A stretch of DNA of 12,958 nt from JBFKOL01 sp041628815 (GCA_041628815.1 JBFKOL010000096.1:1-12958), one strand, 5' to 3'. Shown: positions 1-6,698, counted from the first letter of the stretch. Notes: generated by a model from the letters alone, not told the origin. Numbers and translations: made by a program.

Positions 1-2
1 CA

Positions 3-113
3 ACCGATATCGACTTCTGGCTGATCCCGTTCTTAGCTGCTGCCGCTGCCTGCTTCGCGGCGATGATTCTGACTTTCTTTCTTCGGATCCCGAGTCAAAA
101 TAAGGTTAGCTAG
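3..113 (+). CDS. C-terminal end of a membrane protein, probably a transporter (partial)
   Basis: The frame is open from the window edge to a TAG at 111-113 and encodes 36 residues. They form one hydrophobic helix, starting DFWLIPFLAAAAACFAAMIL, followed by a short polar tail (RIPSQNKVS). An aromatic/proline start, one final helix and a basic tail of about eight residues are how many 12-helix MFS-type or nucleoside-type permeases end. That assignment rests on general resemblance, because no diagnostic motif lies inside the window. The rest of the gene is upstream of base 1. The next coding trace on this strand is about 200 nt away, so it is probably not in an operon with it. Any polytopic membrane protein could end this way. 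Confidence 0.55.
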   Translation, partial: TDIDFWLIPFLAAAAACFAAMILTFFLRIPSQNKVS

Positions 114-323
114 TTGATATGTAGAATTTGTTGACCTCAGCCTTAAAAATATATCCTTCCATGCTTTTTCTATTCAGTCGTTGATGTTGTAGTGCCGTTT
201 TCGATGGCATTCTTGAATCTATCATAATTTTCTGCCTATAACCTGTACGACTGCCTTCGCTAGTTACCGGGGCGATCAGGAGCAAAACATTGTAGCGAAG
301 CGGAAATACCGAAGCATTTCAGT
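114..323. other. Intergenic region, no gene seen
   Basis: Both strands are interrupted by stops and no recognisable protein fragment was found. It separates the transporter tail from the decayed DUF6090/toxin patch. The frame that carries the DUF6090 remnant is open from about 270, but residues before about 324 do not resemble the family. Confidence 0.5.
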
Positions 324-431
324 ACTCCTGCCGAAATAGCCTTCAACAGGTACTTCTGTGCCACCGGTGAAATATTGCTGGTCGTCATCTGGTTTCTCGT
401 TGCATTGCAGGTTTGCTCTACAAACGAATTG
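324..431 (+). pseudogene. Remnant of a DUF6090 family membrane protein gene (N-terminal third only)
   Basis: Read in the frame of GCC 330-332, this stretch encodes AEIAFNRYFCATGEILLVVI followed by WFLVALQVCSTNEL. It aligns with residues 14-48 of the intact DUF6090 protein at 838-1626 (AESRFNRYMIYAIGEILLVV, then IGILIALQINNWNEA), with a single missing codon after FNRY. The conserved core is the GEILLVVI transmembrane segment and the final N-E pair of the family's NNWNE motif, here CSTNE. There is no ATG in frame near the expected start, and similarity stops at about 431, where a toxin gene end begins in another frame. It is a decayed paralogue or a partial duplicate. The DNA has diverged substantially at third positions, so it is unlikely to be a very recent copy of its neighbour. 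Confidence 0.75.
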
Positions 432-432
432 T

Positions 433-540
433 GTAAATTCACTTGTTATCTGCACCCATGGATTAAACAAGAAAACACCAAAAAAAGAAATTAAGAAAGC
501 CGAAAATATCAGAAAACTTTACTTGGAAAAGAAATCATGA
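433..540 (+). pseudogene. 3' remnant of a HigB/RelE-type toxin gene
   Basis: The last 35 codons before the TGA at 538-540 read VNSLVICTHGLNKKTPKKEI followed by KKAENIRKLYLEKKS. This matches the C-terminal end of RelE/HigB-like (Gp49-like) toxins, whose last strand and helix read roughly 'hGF-KKT(QKT)PKKEI-kA---r--Y'. A complete toxin is about 100-115 residues, so roughly the first two thirds, including most of the RNase fold, are absent. The frame upstream carries the DUF6090 remnant's DNA in a different phase and has no toxin-like residues. The KKTPKKEI segment is also about three residues shorter than the usual KKTQKTPKKEI. The fragment ends 4 nt before the antitoxin start, the normal toxin-first arrangement of higBA loci. 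It is almost certainly non-functional as a nuclease. Confidence 0.72.
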
Positions 541-544
541 AAAA

Positions 545-832
545 ATGAAATTGACATCAATAGACAAGCTTACTGATGAGATTATTGGTCAGAGTGGGAC
601 GCAAGAAAGAGAGGAATTCGAATATGAATTGAAATTGGAGATACTTGGTCATCTGATTAAATCCGTGAGGAAACAAAAAAACTTGACACAAGAGCAATTT
701 GGTCAATTGGTTGGTATACAAAAAGCACAAATTTCAAAGCTTGAGAATAATACGAAAAATTTCAGGATCGGGACCATTATCAAAGTACTGGATGCCTTAG
801 GAGCACGCGTGAAAATCTCAGCCAAACTTTAG
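545..832 (+). CDS. higA: HigA-like XRE family antitoxin / transcriptional regulator, orphaned
   Basis: This 95-residue protein has the layout of Bacteroidota HigA-type antitoxins. An N-terminal stretch (residues 1-30) contains the family-like 'LTDEIIGQSGTQEREEFEYEL'-style pattern. A Cro/C1-type helix-turn-helix follows at about residues 33-92, with LTQEQFGQLVGIQKAQISKL as the two DNA-binding helices. Such antitoxins bind their RelE-like toxin and repress their own operon. The ATG at 545 sits 4 nt after the stop of the toxin remnant, and GGAAAAG about 17 nt upstream is at most a weak ribosome site. The coding sequence is intact, but its partner toxin survives only as a 35-codon stub, so here it is an orphan. 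It may act as a stand-alone repressor, neutralise a related toxin elsewhere, or be on its way to loss. The next gene, DUF6090, starts 5 nt after its stop. Confidence 0.85.
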   Translation: MKLTSIDKLTDEIIGQSGTQEREEFEYELKLEILGHLIKSVRKQKNLTQEQFGQLVGIQKAQISKLENNTKNFRIGTIIKVLDALGARVKISAKL

Positions 833-837
833 ACTCA

Positions 838-1626
838 ATGATCAAAATCTTCCGTACCATACGCCAAAAATTACTCGCCGAAAGTCGCTTCAATAGGTAC
901 ATGATTTACGCCATCGGTGAAATCCTTCTCGTCGTCATTGGTATACTGATCGCACTACAGATCAACAACTGGAACGAAGCAAGAAAAACACGAGTGAACG
1001 AGATCAACTATCTCAAAAATCTAAAGGCCGATTTGATCAAAGAACTCGAAAACAATGTGAGCTTCGAAACTTTTCGCTTTGGCAAAGCCAGCAGCAGCTC
1101 CTTCCTATTGAATACACCCTGTCCAAAAACCATCGCTGAGGCAAAAACATATACGGACCAGTACGTATCGGTGTTCATGTGGGACACGTATGTACCCAAC
1201 AACAATACCTTCTTGGAGCTCTTGAGTTCGGGCAACCTCAGTTTAATCAGCAATGACTCCATAAAAAATGATCTCTTGCAACTGGATAAACAGTACGCCA
1301 GGATTGCCACTGTCGAGGAACACATGAGAAGGGAATTCGAACATTATCTGTATGATGTAAGTATAAAGAATATTGCCATACTGTCCTTTGCAGATATGAG
1401 CAGCCCTACCTATGGTTTGCCCGACAGGTTGCGCATTGAGGACATTCCGGGATCACAGCACGAAAAAATGATTGAAGATGCCTATTGGCTTTGCAACCAT
1501 GAAACCTTTAACAATGGTTTAAAACTGGCCTTGATGAACAATGGCTACCTGGCCAATATGCATAAAGACCTGACCGCGTATATTCGAAATGTGATTCGAA
1601 ACATGGATGAAGAGATTGCAAAATGA
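838..1626 (+). CDS. DUF6090 family single-pass membrane protein
   Basis: This 262-residue protein shows the hallmark N-terminus of DUF6090, a Bacteroidota family of unknown function. It has a basic amphipathic start (MIKIFRTIRQKLLAESRFNR), one transmembrane helix at about residues 22-42 containing GEILLVVIGILIALQI, then NNWNE at 43-47. The remainder (48-262) is polar and largely helical, with a coiled-coil-like stretch after the membrane segment (KTRVNEINYLKNLKADLIKELEN). Positive residues before the helix suggest an inside N-terminus and an outside C-terminal domain. Length agrees with the family. The gene starts 5 nt after the antitoxin stop, so it is probably co-transcribed with it, though a functional connection is not known. 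A remnant of a second family member lies upstream at 324-431. No catalytic motif is visible. Confidence 0.88.
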   Translation: MIKIFRTIRQKLLAESRFNRYMIYAIGEILLVVIGILIALQINNWNEARKTRVNEINYLKNLKADLIKELENNVSFETFRFGKASSSSFLLNTPCPKTIAEAKTYTDQYVSVFMWDTYVPNNNTFLELLSSGNLSLISNDSIKNDLLQLDKQYARIATVEEHMRREFEHYLYDVSIKNIAILSFADMSSPTYGLPDRLRIEDIPGSQHEKMIEDAYWLCNHETFNNGLKLALMNNGYLANMHKDLTAYIRNVIRNMDEEIAK

Positions 1627-1738
1627 GGAAAGAATGATTCATTTTTTATAAAACCTGGCATACCGACAGGAACTTATTATTGAAAAGAATATTACAAATA
1701 GCGGATTCTCGAGTACAGCTAACTGGGGAAAATGGCGT

Positions 1739-2185
1739 ATGAAATCGAGGACGAAATCAATCAATATGAATAAAAACACCCGATTGACGGCCATTGTATT
1801 TTTATTATTCAACGCCCTATCTGCAATGTATGGAGGAGGCAGTTTGATTTATGATCCATCCGGAGAACTGTTGGGCATGCCTATTGAGTTTTTGGAAAAG
1901 TCTCCGTTCAAAAGCTTTTTGATACCAGGAATCATTTTGTTTACGGTAAATGGCTTGTTCAATCTTTTGGTCGCGATTCTAGGGATAGTAAAAAGTAAAC
2001 TTTTCCCTGATCTTACCATCCTATGTGGCGTTTTGCTGGTGGGTTGGCTATCTGTACAAATAATGATCATTAAGGCATTCTCGCTTATGGCACATGGCCC
2101 ATATTATCTTGTTGGAATAATTTTGATTTTCGTTGGTTACAAACTTAGGGTTGAGGAAAGACAATTAAATCTACATGTACAATGA
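1739..2185 (+). CDS. Small polytopic membrane protein of unknown function
   Basis: This is a 148-residue protein with four predicted membrane helices at about residues 15-35, 59-85, 91-112 and 116-134, and a short charged tail (YKLRVEERQLNLHVQ). The 35-58 loop between the first two helices carries DPSGELLGMPIEFLEKSPFK. That pattern, a loop with 'GxxLGMP...L..SPF..FLIPG', recurs in small uncharacterised Bacteroidota membrane proteins, but I cannot name a family. Translation may start at ATG 1739 or at the second ATG, 1766 (MNKNTRLTAIVF), which leaves a shorter, more typical N-terminus; neither has a clear ribosome-binding site. Its last 11 nt overlap the start of the DUF1349 lipoprotein gene, so the two are probably translationally coupled. 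Confidence 0.75.
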   Translation: MKSRTKSINMNKNTRLTAIVFLLFNALSAMYGGGSLIYDPSGELLGMPIEFLEKSPFKSFLIPGIILFTVNGLFNLLVAILGIVKSKLFPDLTILCGVLLVGWLSVQIMIIKAFSLMAHGPYYLVGIILIFVGYKLRVEERQLNLHVQ

Positions 2186-2885
2186 CCTTATTTCGATTTT
2201 TCTTCTCTTGTTTGCAGTGGTCGGCTGTAAGAACCCCGAAAACAGTACAACCAAAACTAGTAGTCAGATGGACCTCCAAAATATACTGGCGAACATCAAC
2301 CATGGGCACTTGGGCAACTTAGCATGGTTGAACGAGCCGAAATCCTTTTTATTAGAAAACGGGACCTTACAAGTAGTAGCCGGAAAAGGCACGGACTTTT
2401 TCAACAACCCGGTCGACGGTACCATCCATTCTTCAGCCCCCTTTTTGTATCAAAACATTCGTGGAGATTTCGTGGCAACAGCACTGGTCCGGCCTGACTT
2501 TACCTCCATGTGGAACGCGACGGCACTGATGGTGCTTATCGATTCTGTCCACTGGATCAAATTTGCCTTCGAAAACTCGGATGCCACGGGCAACAGCATC
2601 GTTTCCGTAGTCACAAAGGGTGTCTCCGACGATGCCAATGGCGTGATGTTAAGTGATCAAAACGAGGCCTGGCTCAAACTGATCCGAAAAGGAGACAATT
2701 ATTCCATGTTCTGGTCCAAGGATGGTAGGAACTTCAAAATGGCCAGGTTGTGTGCTATGCCTGCAGCCGATCCCGTGAAGCTTGGGATGGAGTTCCAGTG
2801 CCCGGTCGGAGAGTCTGCAAAACACGAGATTACCTATTTCGGACTGTCGGCAACCACCGTAAACGATTTAAGAAAAGGAGAATAA
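2175..2885 (+). CDS. DUF1349 domain lipoprotein (concanavalin-like fold)
   Basis: This 236-residue protein has a lipoprotein signal: a hydrophobic segment (residues 5-16) ending in VVGC with the lipidated Cys at 18. The rest matches DUF1349, the 'regulation of enolase protein 1' concanavalin-like fold. Visible hallmarks are WLNEP at 51-55, GDFVATALVRPDF at 97-109, an ALMVLIDSVHWIKFAFE strand block at 117-133, SVVTKGVSDD at 144-153 and WLKLIRKGDNYSMFWSKDGR at 166-185. DUF1349 proteins are often tied to carbohydrate-related or secreted functions, but no catalytic activity can be read from the sequence. As a lipoprotein it should sit in the outer or inner membrane facing the periplasm or surface. 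It starts inside the end of the upstream membrane-protein gene. Its stop lies in the loop of an inverted repeat that may terminate transcription. Confidence 0.88.
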   Translation: MYNDLISIFLLLFAVVGCKNPENSTTKTSSQMDLQNILANINHGHLGNLAWLNEPKSFLLENGTLQVVAGKGTDFFNNPVDGTIHSSAPFLYQNIRGDFVATALVRPDFTSMWNATALMVLIDSVHWIKFAFENSDATGNSIVSVVTKGVSDDANGVMLSDQNEAWLKLIRKGDNYSMFWSKDGRNFKMARLCAMPAADPVKLGMEFQCPVGESAKHEITYFGLSATTVNDLRKGE

Positions 2886-2903
2886 AAAGTTCATCCTTTT
2901 CTT
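2870..2903. terminator. Inverted repeat between convergent genes, possible bidirectional terminator
   Basis: AAGAAAAGGA (2870-2879) and TCCTTTTCTT (2894-2903) form a perfect 10-bp inverted repeat around a 14-nt loop that contains the plus-strand stop codon (2883-2885). It lies between converging genes, with the minus-strand gene ending at 2909. The stem is mostly A-T, so stability is modest. The plus-strand 3' arm is T-rich, as expected of an intrinsic terminator. Confidence 0.4.
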
Positions 2904-2908
2904 CTCTT

Positions 2909-3556
2909 TCATCTTTGATCCTTCATACTTTTTTCCCAGCGATGATTCACATTGTACGTTGTAAACATCTTCATTGCCGTATCCTGGACAAACCTTTTAA
3001 GTTCCATGTCTTTCAATGACGTGAAACTCCATTGTTTTTGCCACAACCTGTCTTCCACATAACGGATAAGTAATTCTTTTTCAAAACAACACTCCCCTAC
3101 ATCGACCAATTTGACTTCCTCAGACTGAGTTAGGCCATAGTTGATCGTAAAATTGAAGGTGGATTCAAAAAATCCATGCCGCCACATTTCGCGCATAAAC
3201 TCAAAACACTGTACAATTACACGCTTGTTTTCTTGCAAGGTATGCTGCTCAAAATAATCACCCAATGTAACCAACCGCTCCTGGATGATATGATCTTCAT
3301 TGAATTGAATGATACCGAAAAATTTATGAATGTGATCTTTGTTTCTCAACTCGTTGAATTGAGCTTCCGTAAATCCGAATTTTTCATGGGTCAAAGCGAA
3401 GAGCTTGTTTGGACTCAATAGCAATTCCGGATGCCAGTAAACGAGCTTCAACATGACCCAGGAGATATCTTGTCTCCTCTTTATTACGCTGCTGCCGTTG
3501 AAGAAGTTTACGTATTGCAAACCTCGTTTTGTCCTGCTTACTGTACCGGCTTTCAT
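2909..3556 (-). CDS. Hypothetical protein, possibly a kinase-like (YrbL/PhoP_reg-like) C-lobe
   Basis: This is a 215-residue soluble protein, the only clearly intact minus-strand gene here. I do not recognise the family with confidence. The segment 'HIHKFFGII..EDHIIQERLVTL' (residues 75-98), an amphipathic helix with MREMWRHGF (121-129), then TFNFTINYGL (133-142) and EVKLVDVGE (147-155) follow the order of the C-lobe of kinase-like proteins such as YrbL. There a hinge is followed by an Asn in the catalytic loop and an Asp before Gly in 'D-x-G'. A glycine loop and an obvious catalytic lysine are missing, so it would be a minimal or degenerate member, or a different fold altogether. The start is ATG at 3554-3556; the next gene upstream is divergent. 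Coding potential is good: 215 codons without stop and conserved-looking hydrophobic spacing. Confidence 0.65.
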   Translation of the reverse strand: MKAGTVSRTKRGLQYVNFFNGSSVIKRRQDISWVMLKLVYWHPELLLSPNKLFALTHEKFGFTEAQFNELRNKDHIHKFFGIIQFNEDHIIQERLVTLGDYFEQHTLQENKRVIVQCFEFMREMWRHGFFESTFNFTINYGLTQSEEVKLVDVGECCFEKELLIRYVEDRLWQKQWSFTSLKDMELKRFVQDTAMKMFTTYNVNHRWEKSMKDQR

Positions 3557-3873
3557 ATGTGATAAAGCTCGACTATTAATTGCCCTATTCCTGTTTCATC
3601 GCTGCCTGATTCTTAAAACGGACTAGATGCGTGCGCCAAGAGTATACTTTGACTTAACCCTCCTTGATTAAGGTACGAAATATTCAGCGATATCGACAAT
3701 TAGACATGGAGACACCACACCTCAACACCGACAATAAAACCTGATACTTTGAATCACACAAAAGAAGAGCTCAATTATTGAGTTGCGGCGGAGTATTTTT
3801 TGGGTTTACTGGTAATTTCGGATTTGCATGAATTGCACATCATGACTATCCTTATCCTGAAAAAGCATTTGCA
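3557..3873. promoter_or_regulatory. Divergent intergenic region with two promoter-like ATACTTTGA copies
   Basis: These 317 nt lie between the divergent starts of the minus-strand hypothetical gene and the crotonase gene, so promoters for both should be here. The 9-mer ATACTTTGA occurs twice on the plus strand, at 3644-3652 and 3744-3752, exactly 100 nt apart. It resembles the Bacteroidota -7 element (TAnnTTTG) but the spacing is one base off, so I treat it only as a candidate. A CTCAA-TTA-TTGAG inverted repeat lies at 3770-3782. No gene is seen. Confidence 0.3.
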
Positions 3874-4716
3874 ATGAACTATACAGAAATCGAATTTACC
3901 ATACGCAAAGAAGTCGCCGTAATTAAATTCAACCGCCCCGGGGTCATGAATTGTGTCGGCCCGGACACCCATCGGGAACTGCTGTCGGCCTGGCAGGAAT
4001 TTAAAACCAACGACCAACTAAAGGTAGCCATCATTACCGGTGCCGGCGACCGCGCTTTTTGCAGTGGCGGAGACCTGAAAGCTGCAGTTGACGGTGAATT
4101 GCTAGGTATGACAGAACACGAAAAGCAAATGCACCGCGAAGGAAAAGTACCCGGCATTTTGGGTCCCACCCGGTGGACCGATATTTATAAACCCATCATA
4201 GCGGCCGTAAATGGAGTTGCCTATGCCGGTGGTCTCGAATGGGCGTGTTTTGCGGACATGCGAATTGCAGAAGAACATGCCTCGTTTGGCGTAACCTGTA
4301 GAAGATGGAACATCGGATTGGCCGATGGCGGCACACAACGTCTGCCCAGGATTGTCGGTATGGGGCGTGCGCTCGAACTCATCATTACCGGAAAAGTAAT
4401 CAATGCGCAGGAAGCTTACAGGATTGGCCTGGTGAATGAAGTCGTACCCAAAGGCCATTCCTTGACTCGCGCTCTGGAAATAGCCGAATATATCTGCAGC
4501 CTTCCTCAGCCCGCTATCCGGACCGACAAGGAAGCCGCCATACGAGGGTTTGGCAAAAGCCTGGACGAGGGATTGCGTATTGAGGCCGAAAAATTCCTGG
4601 ACTCCATTCATGCTCCTGAAACCATAGAAGGACTGAGACAATTCAACGAGCGGCTGCATCCGGACAGGCGGTATGACGAAGAAATCAAAACGCCGGGAAT
4701 CATCAGGAAAAAGTAG
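3874..4716 (+). CDS. Crotonase-family enoyl-CoA hydratase/isomerase
   Basis: This is a 280-residue cytosolic protein of the crotonase superfamily. Both oxyanion-hole segments are visible: AFCSGGDL (61-68) and GVAYAGGLE (114-122). The active-site region reads FGVTCRRWNIGLADGGTQRL (138-157). At the place of rat enoyl-CoA hydratase Glu144 it has Cys142, while the second catalytic Glu is retained as E168 in ALELIITG. The 'CRRW...DGGT.RLPR' signature belongs to a known bacterial crotonase subgroup, so the Glu-to-Cys change is not decay. Asp151 may act instead, which is inference. The substrate is an acyl-CoA thioester but cannot be specified. The ATG at 3874 places the first beta-strand (EIEFTIRKEVAVIKFNRP) as expected. 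No beta-oxidation partner genes lie nearby, so it appears to be a stand-alone unit. Confidence 0.9.
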   Translation: MNYTEIEFTIRKEVAVIKFNRPGVMNCVGPDTHRELLSAWQEFKTNDQLKVAIITGAGDRAFCSGGDLKAAVDGELLGMTEHEKQMHREGKVPGILGPTRWTDIYKPIIAAVNGVAYAGGLEWACFADMRIAEEHASFGVTCRRWNIGLADGGTQRLPRIVGMGRALELIITGKVINAQEAYRIGLVNEVVPKGHSLTRALEIAEYICSLPQPAIRTDKEAAIRGFGKSLDEGLRIEAEKFLDSIHAPETIEGLRQFNERLHPDRRYDEEIKTPGIIRKK

Positions 4717-4730
4717 ATATTCATAGTGAA

Positions 4731-4747
4731 AAACGAAGATTTCGTTT
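4731..4747 (+). terminator. Small hairpin after the crotonase gene, possible terminator
   Basis: AAACGAA (4731-4737) and TTCGTTT (4741-4747) form a perfect 7-bp stem with a 3-nt GAT loop, starting 14 nt after the crotonase stop. The stem is A-T rich and no long T-tract follows immediately (ATTTTTC begins about ten bases on), so termination would be weak. Confidence 0.3.
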
Positions 4748-4858
4748 GAGCCCAACATTTTTCTGAAAGACTGGAAAAACAAAGTAAAAGTTAGAATCCA
4801 AATGGCACCACCCGTCCGATTGAACCATCACCAGACTATTGGAAAAGATTGAAACCGT

Positions 4859-5401
4859 ATGAAAAATTACATCAACGTATTTTTGTTAACAACCTTCTGT
4901 TTGGGTTGTAATCAAACCATCAATAATTCCAACACCATGAAAGACCCAACAAATTCAAAAACCGATGTGAGCCTACCAGACGAACAGACGCCAAAGGTGA
5001 CCGGCATCGGGGGTATCTTCTTTTTCTCGGAAAACCCGCAAAAGACAAAGGAGTGGTATGCCGAAAACCTGGGGCTCCAGGTCAATGAATGGGGCTCGAG
5101 TTTTGAGTTCAGGAATGCCAACCGGCCAGAAGAAATCAACTATTTACAGTGGAGTCCATTTAAAAAGGGCAGCGAATATTTCGCTCCTTCCAAAAAGGAG
5201 TTCATGATCAACTACAGGGTTCAGAACATAGAAGGACTTGTTCAAAAACTCAGGGACAACGGAGTCGTCATAGTCGATAGTATAGAAACCTATGACTATG
5301 GTAAATTCGTCCATATCATGGATGCTGAAGGCAACAAAATCGAACTCTGGGAGCCAGTCGACAGCGTTTTTACGGAAATGGGCGGCGAAACAACGAAATG
5401 A
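4859..5401 (+). CDS. VOC (glyoxalase-like) family protein with lipoprotein-like signal
   Basis: This is a 180-residue protein. Residues 47-166 form a vicinal-oxygen-chelate domain: GIGGIFFFSENPQKTKEWYA at 49-68 followed by ENLGLQV (69-75), the INYLQWSPF strand at 93-101, MINYRVQNIEGLVQKLRDNG at 116-135 (its second beta-alpha-beta unit), and FVHIMDAEGNKIELWEP at 150-166. E162, and perhaps H152, are at usual metal-ligand positions. VOC proteins of this type include glyoxalases, dioxygenases and antibiotic-binding proteins, and the substrate cannot be read. Most are cytosolic. Here a hydrophobic N-terminus ends in FCLGC, with Cys17 followed by an Asn/Thr/Ser-rich linker, so it looks like a lipoprotein. 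The -3 residue is Cys rather than Leu, which weakens the lipobox. A cytosolic form from Met27 (4937) is an alternative. It stands alone, 142 nt after the crotonase gene. Confidence 0.83.
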   Translation: MKNYINVFLLTTFCLGCNQTINNSNTMKDPTNSKTDVSLPDEQTPKVTGIGGIFFFSENPQKTKEWYAENLGLQVNEWGSSFEFRNANRPEEINYLQWSPFKKGSEYFAPSKKEFMINYRVQNIEGLVQKLRDNGVVIVDSIETYDYGKFVHIMDAEGNKIELWEPVDSVFTEMGGETTK

Positions 5402-5441
5402 AAGATGTTTAATGCGATCTCGCCTATCGTAAGCGTATAGT

Positions 5442-6662
5442 ATGACTTTTAGAATAGTGAAATATTTCACCATCTTAATGGGTATATTGATCCTGGTAGT
5501 TTTAAGTCTTTATATCATTCCTCCCAGACAACAAAAGTTCCAGTACGATTACAGAAACCTGGAAAGAAACCCGGGCATTAATGCCAAAGTAGGCCATTAC
5601 GTAGCCGGAGTGGATCAACATTACCAGGTTACTTGGGGCGCTCAAACAGGACTGCAAATCAACTACTTTCACGAGCACCGGGACAGTTTGCGTCAATTCA
5701 GATTGACCCGGATTGATGATGATCAATTTGACATCGATGGAGATCTCAATACCACCGAAGTATGGTTTGACCTGAATCCCCAGGATTCTTCTTTGCAATT
5801 CACCCTAAAAACACAGTCAACAGAAATCACTGCCAAAAAAAATCAAGCTCCGTTTTACCGGCAGGAAGAAGTGAAATATTTCAATGATTCTGTGAGATTG
5901 GCAGCGCTTTTGTTGACCCCGGTGGAAAACCACAAATCCACTGCAATTGTATTCATTCATGGATCCGGGGTAAGCGACAGGGATAACTTCTGGTATATGC
6001 ACCAGGCGGATTATTTGGCCAGGAGTGGTTTTGTCGTATTGCTCCCCGATAAAAGGGGCTGTGGCAAGTCAACCGGTATGTGGCATACGGCTACATTTAC
6101 CGACTTTGCTGGAGATATCGTTGCGGCCCTGGACTACCTTTCCTCGCATAAAAAAGATGTATACAACAAAATTGGTATCGTCGGCATTAGCCAGGGCGGC
6201 TGGATAAGTCATATTGTGAATCAGGAATATGGACACCTGGATTTTGTCGTTGACGTGGTAAGTTCGTCGACCACTCCTAACAAACAGGTGCTATATGAAA
6301 TTTTGAATGATATAAAAACCCGAGGGGTGCCGGCGTTTTTGGCAAAACCTCTTTCTATTGTTTTTGCAAAGAGGGCAACGGGCCGGAGAAAAATTTGGTG
6401 GGATCAGAATGGCGATTTTGATCCCATGCCATTGATGGCAAAATCAGATACACCTACTTTGAAAATCTTTGGTGAAAAAGATAAAAATGTACCCGTTTAT
6501 CAAAGCCAGCAGCTGCTGAAAGGACTGTTGATCAAACACCCCGACTTGCCCATCGAAATAAAGATCTTTGAAGGTTCGCAGCACGGTTTGATGGACCCGG
6601 ATAAGCGATGGATCCGGTATGACTTTTTGAATTACCTCGTTTCATGGATTGGTAACTCATAG
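5442..6662 (+). CDS. Alpha/beta hydrolase with N-terminal membrane anchor
   Basis: This 406-residue serine hydrolase has a complete predicted triad. The nucleophile is S250 in GISQGG (248-253), the acid D347 in GEKDKNVPV and the base H381 in EGSQHGL. HGSG at 173-176 supplies the oxyanion region and DKRGCGKS at 203-210 is the usual conserved strand-turn. Residues 7-26 form a single hydrophobic segment that is either an uncleaved anchor or a signal peptide, so the enzyme probably works at the periplasmic face. Between them, residues 30-140 form a beta-rich N-terminal domain of unrecognised family with repeated 'F.L.R.DDDQF' and 'VWFDLNPQ' strands, as in Bacteroidota hydrolases annotated as peptidase- or dienelactone-hydrolase-like. 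Substrate is unknown; esterase or peptidase are the likely options. The start is 40 nt after the VOC gene, so co-transcription is possible. Confidence 0.88.
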   Translation: MTFRIVKYFTILMGILILVVLSLYIIPPRQQKFQYDYRNLERNPGINAKVGHYVAGVDQHYQVTWGAQTGLQINYFHEHRDSLRQFRLTRIDDDQFDIDGDLNTTEVWFDLNPQDSSLQFTLKTQSTEITAKKNQAPFYRQEEVKYFNDSVRLAALLLTPVENHKSTAIVFIHGSGVSDRDNFWYMHQADYLARSGFVVLLPDKRGCGKSTGMWHTATFTDFAGDIVAALDYLSSHKKDVYNKIGIVGISQGGWISHIVNQEYGHLDFVVDVVSSSTTPNKQVLYEILNDIKTRGVPAFLAKPLSIVFAKRATGRRKIWWDQNGDFDPMPLMAKSDTPTLKIFGEKDKNVPVYQSQQLLKGLLIKHPDLPIEIKIFEGSQHGLMDPDKRWIRYDFLNYLVSWIGNS

Positions 6663-6698
6663 CTAGCATTCATGTCCACAAAAATTTGAATCCAAGTC

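Noticed and set aside
1627..1738. Short hairpin AATG-ATT-CATT followed by T-run after the DUF6090 gene
   Set aside because: The stem is only four base pairs, too short to call a terminator.
4102..4782. 226-codon frame on the minus strand opposite the crotonase gene
   Set aside because: Antisense shadow of a strongly supported enzyme; its protein shows no family features.
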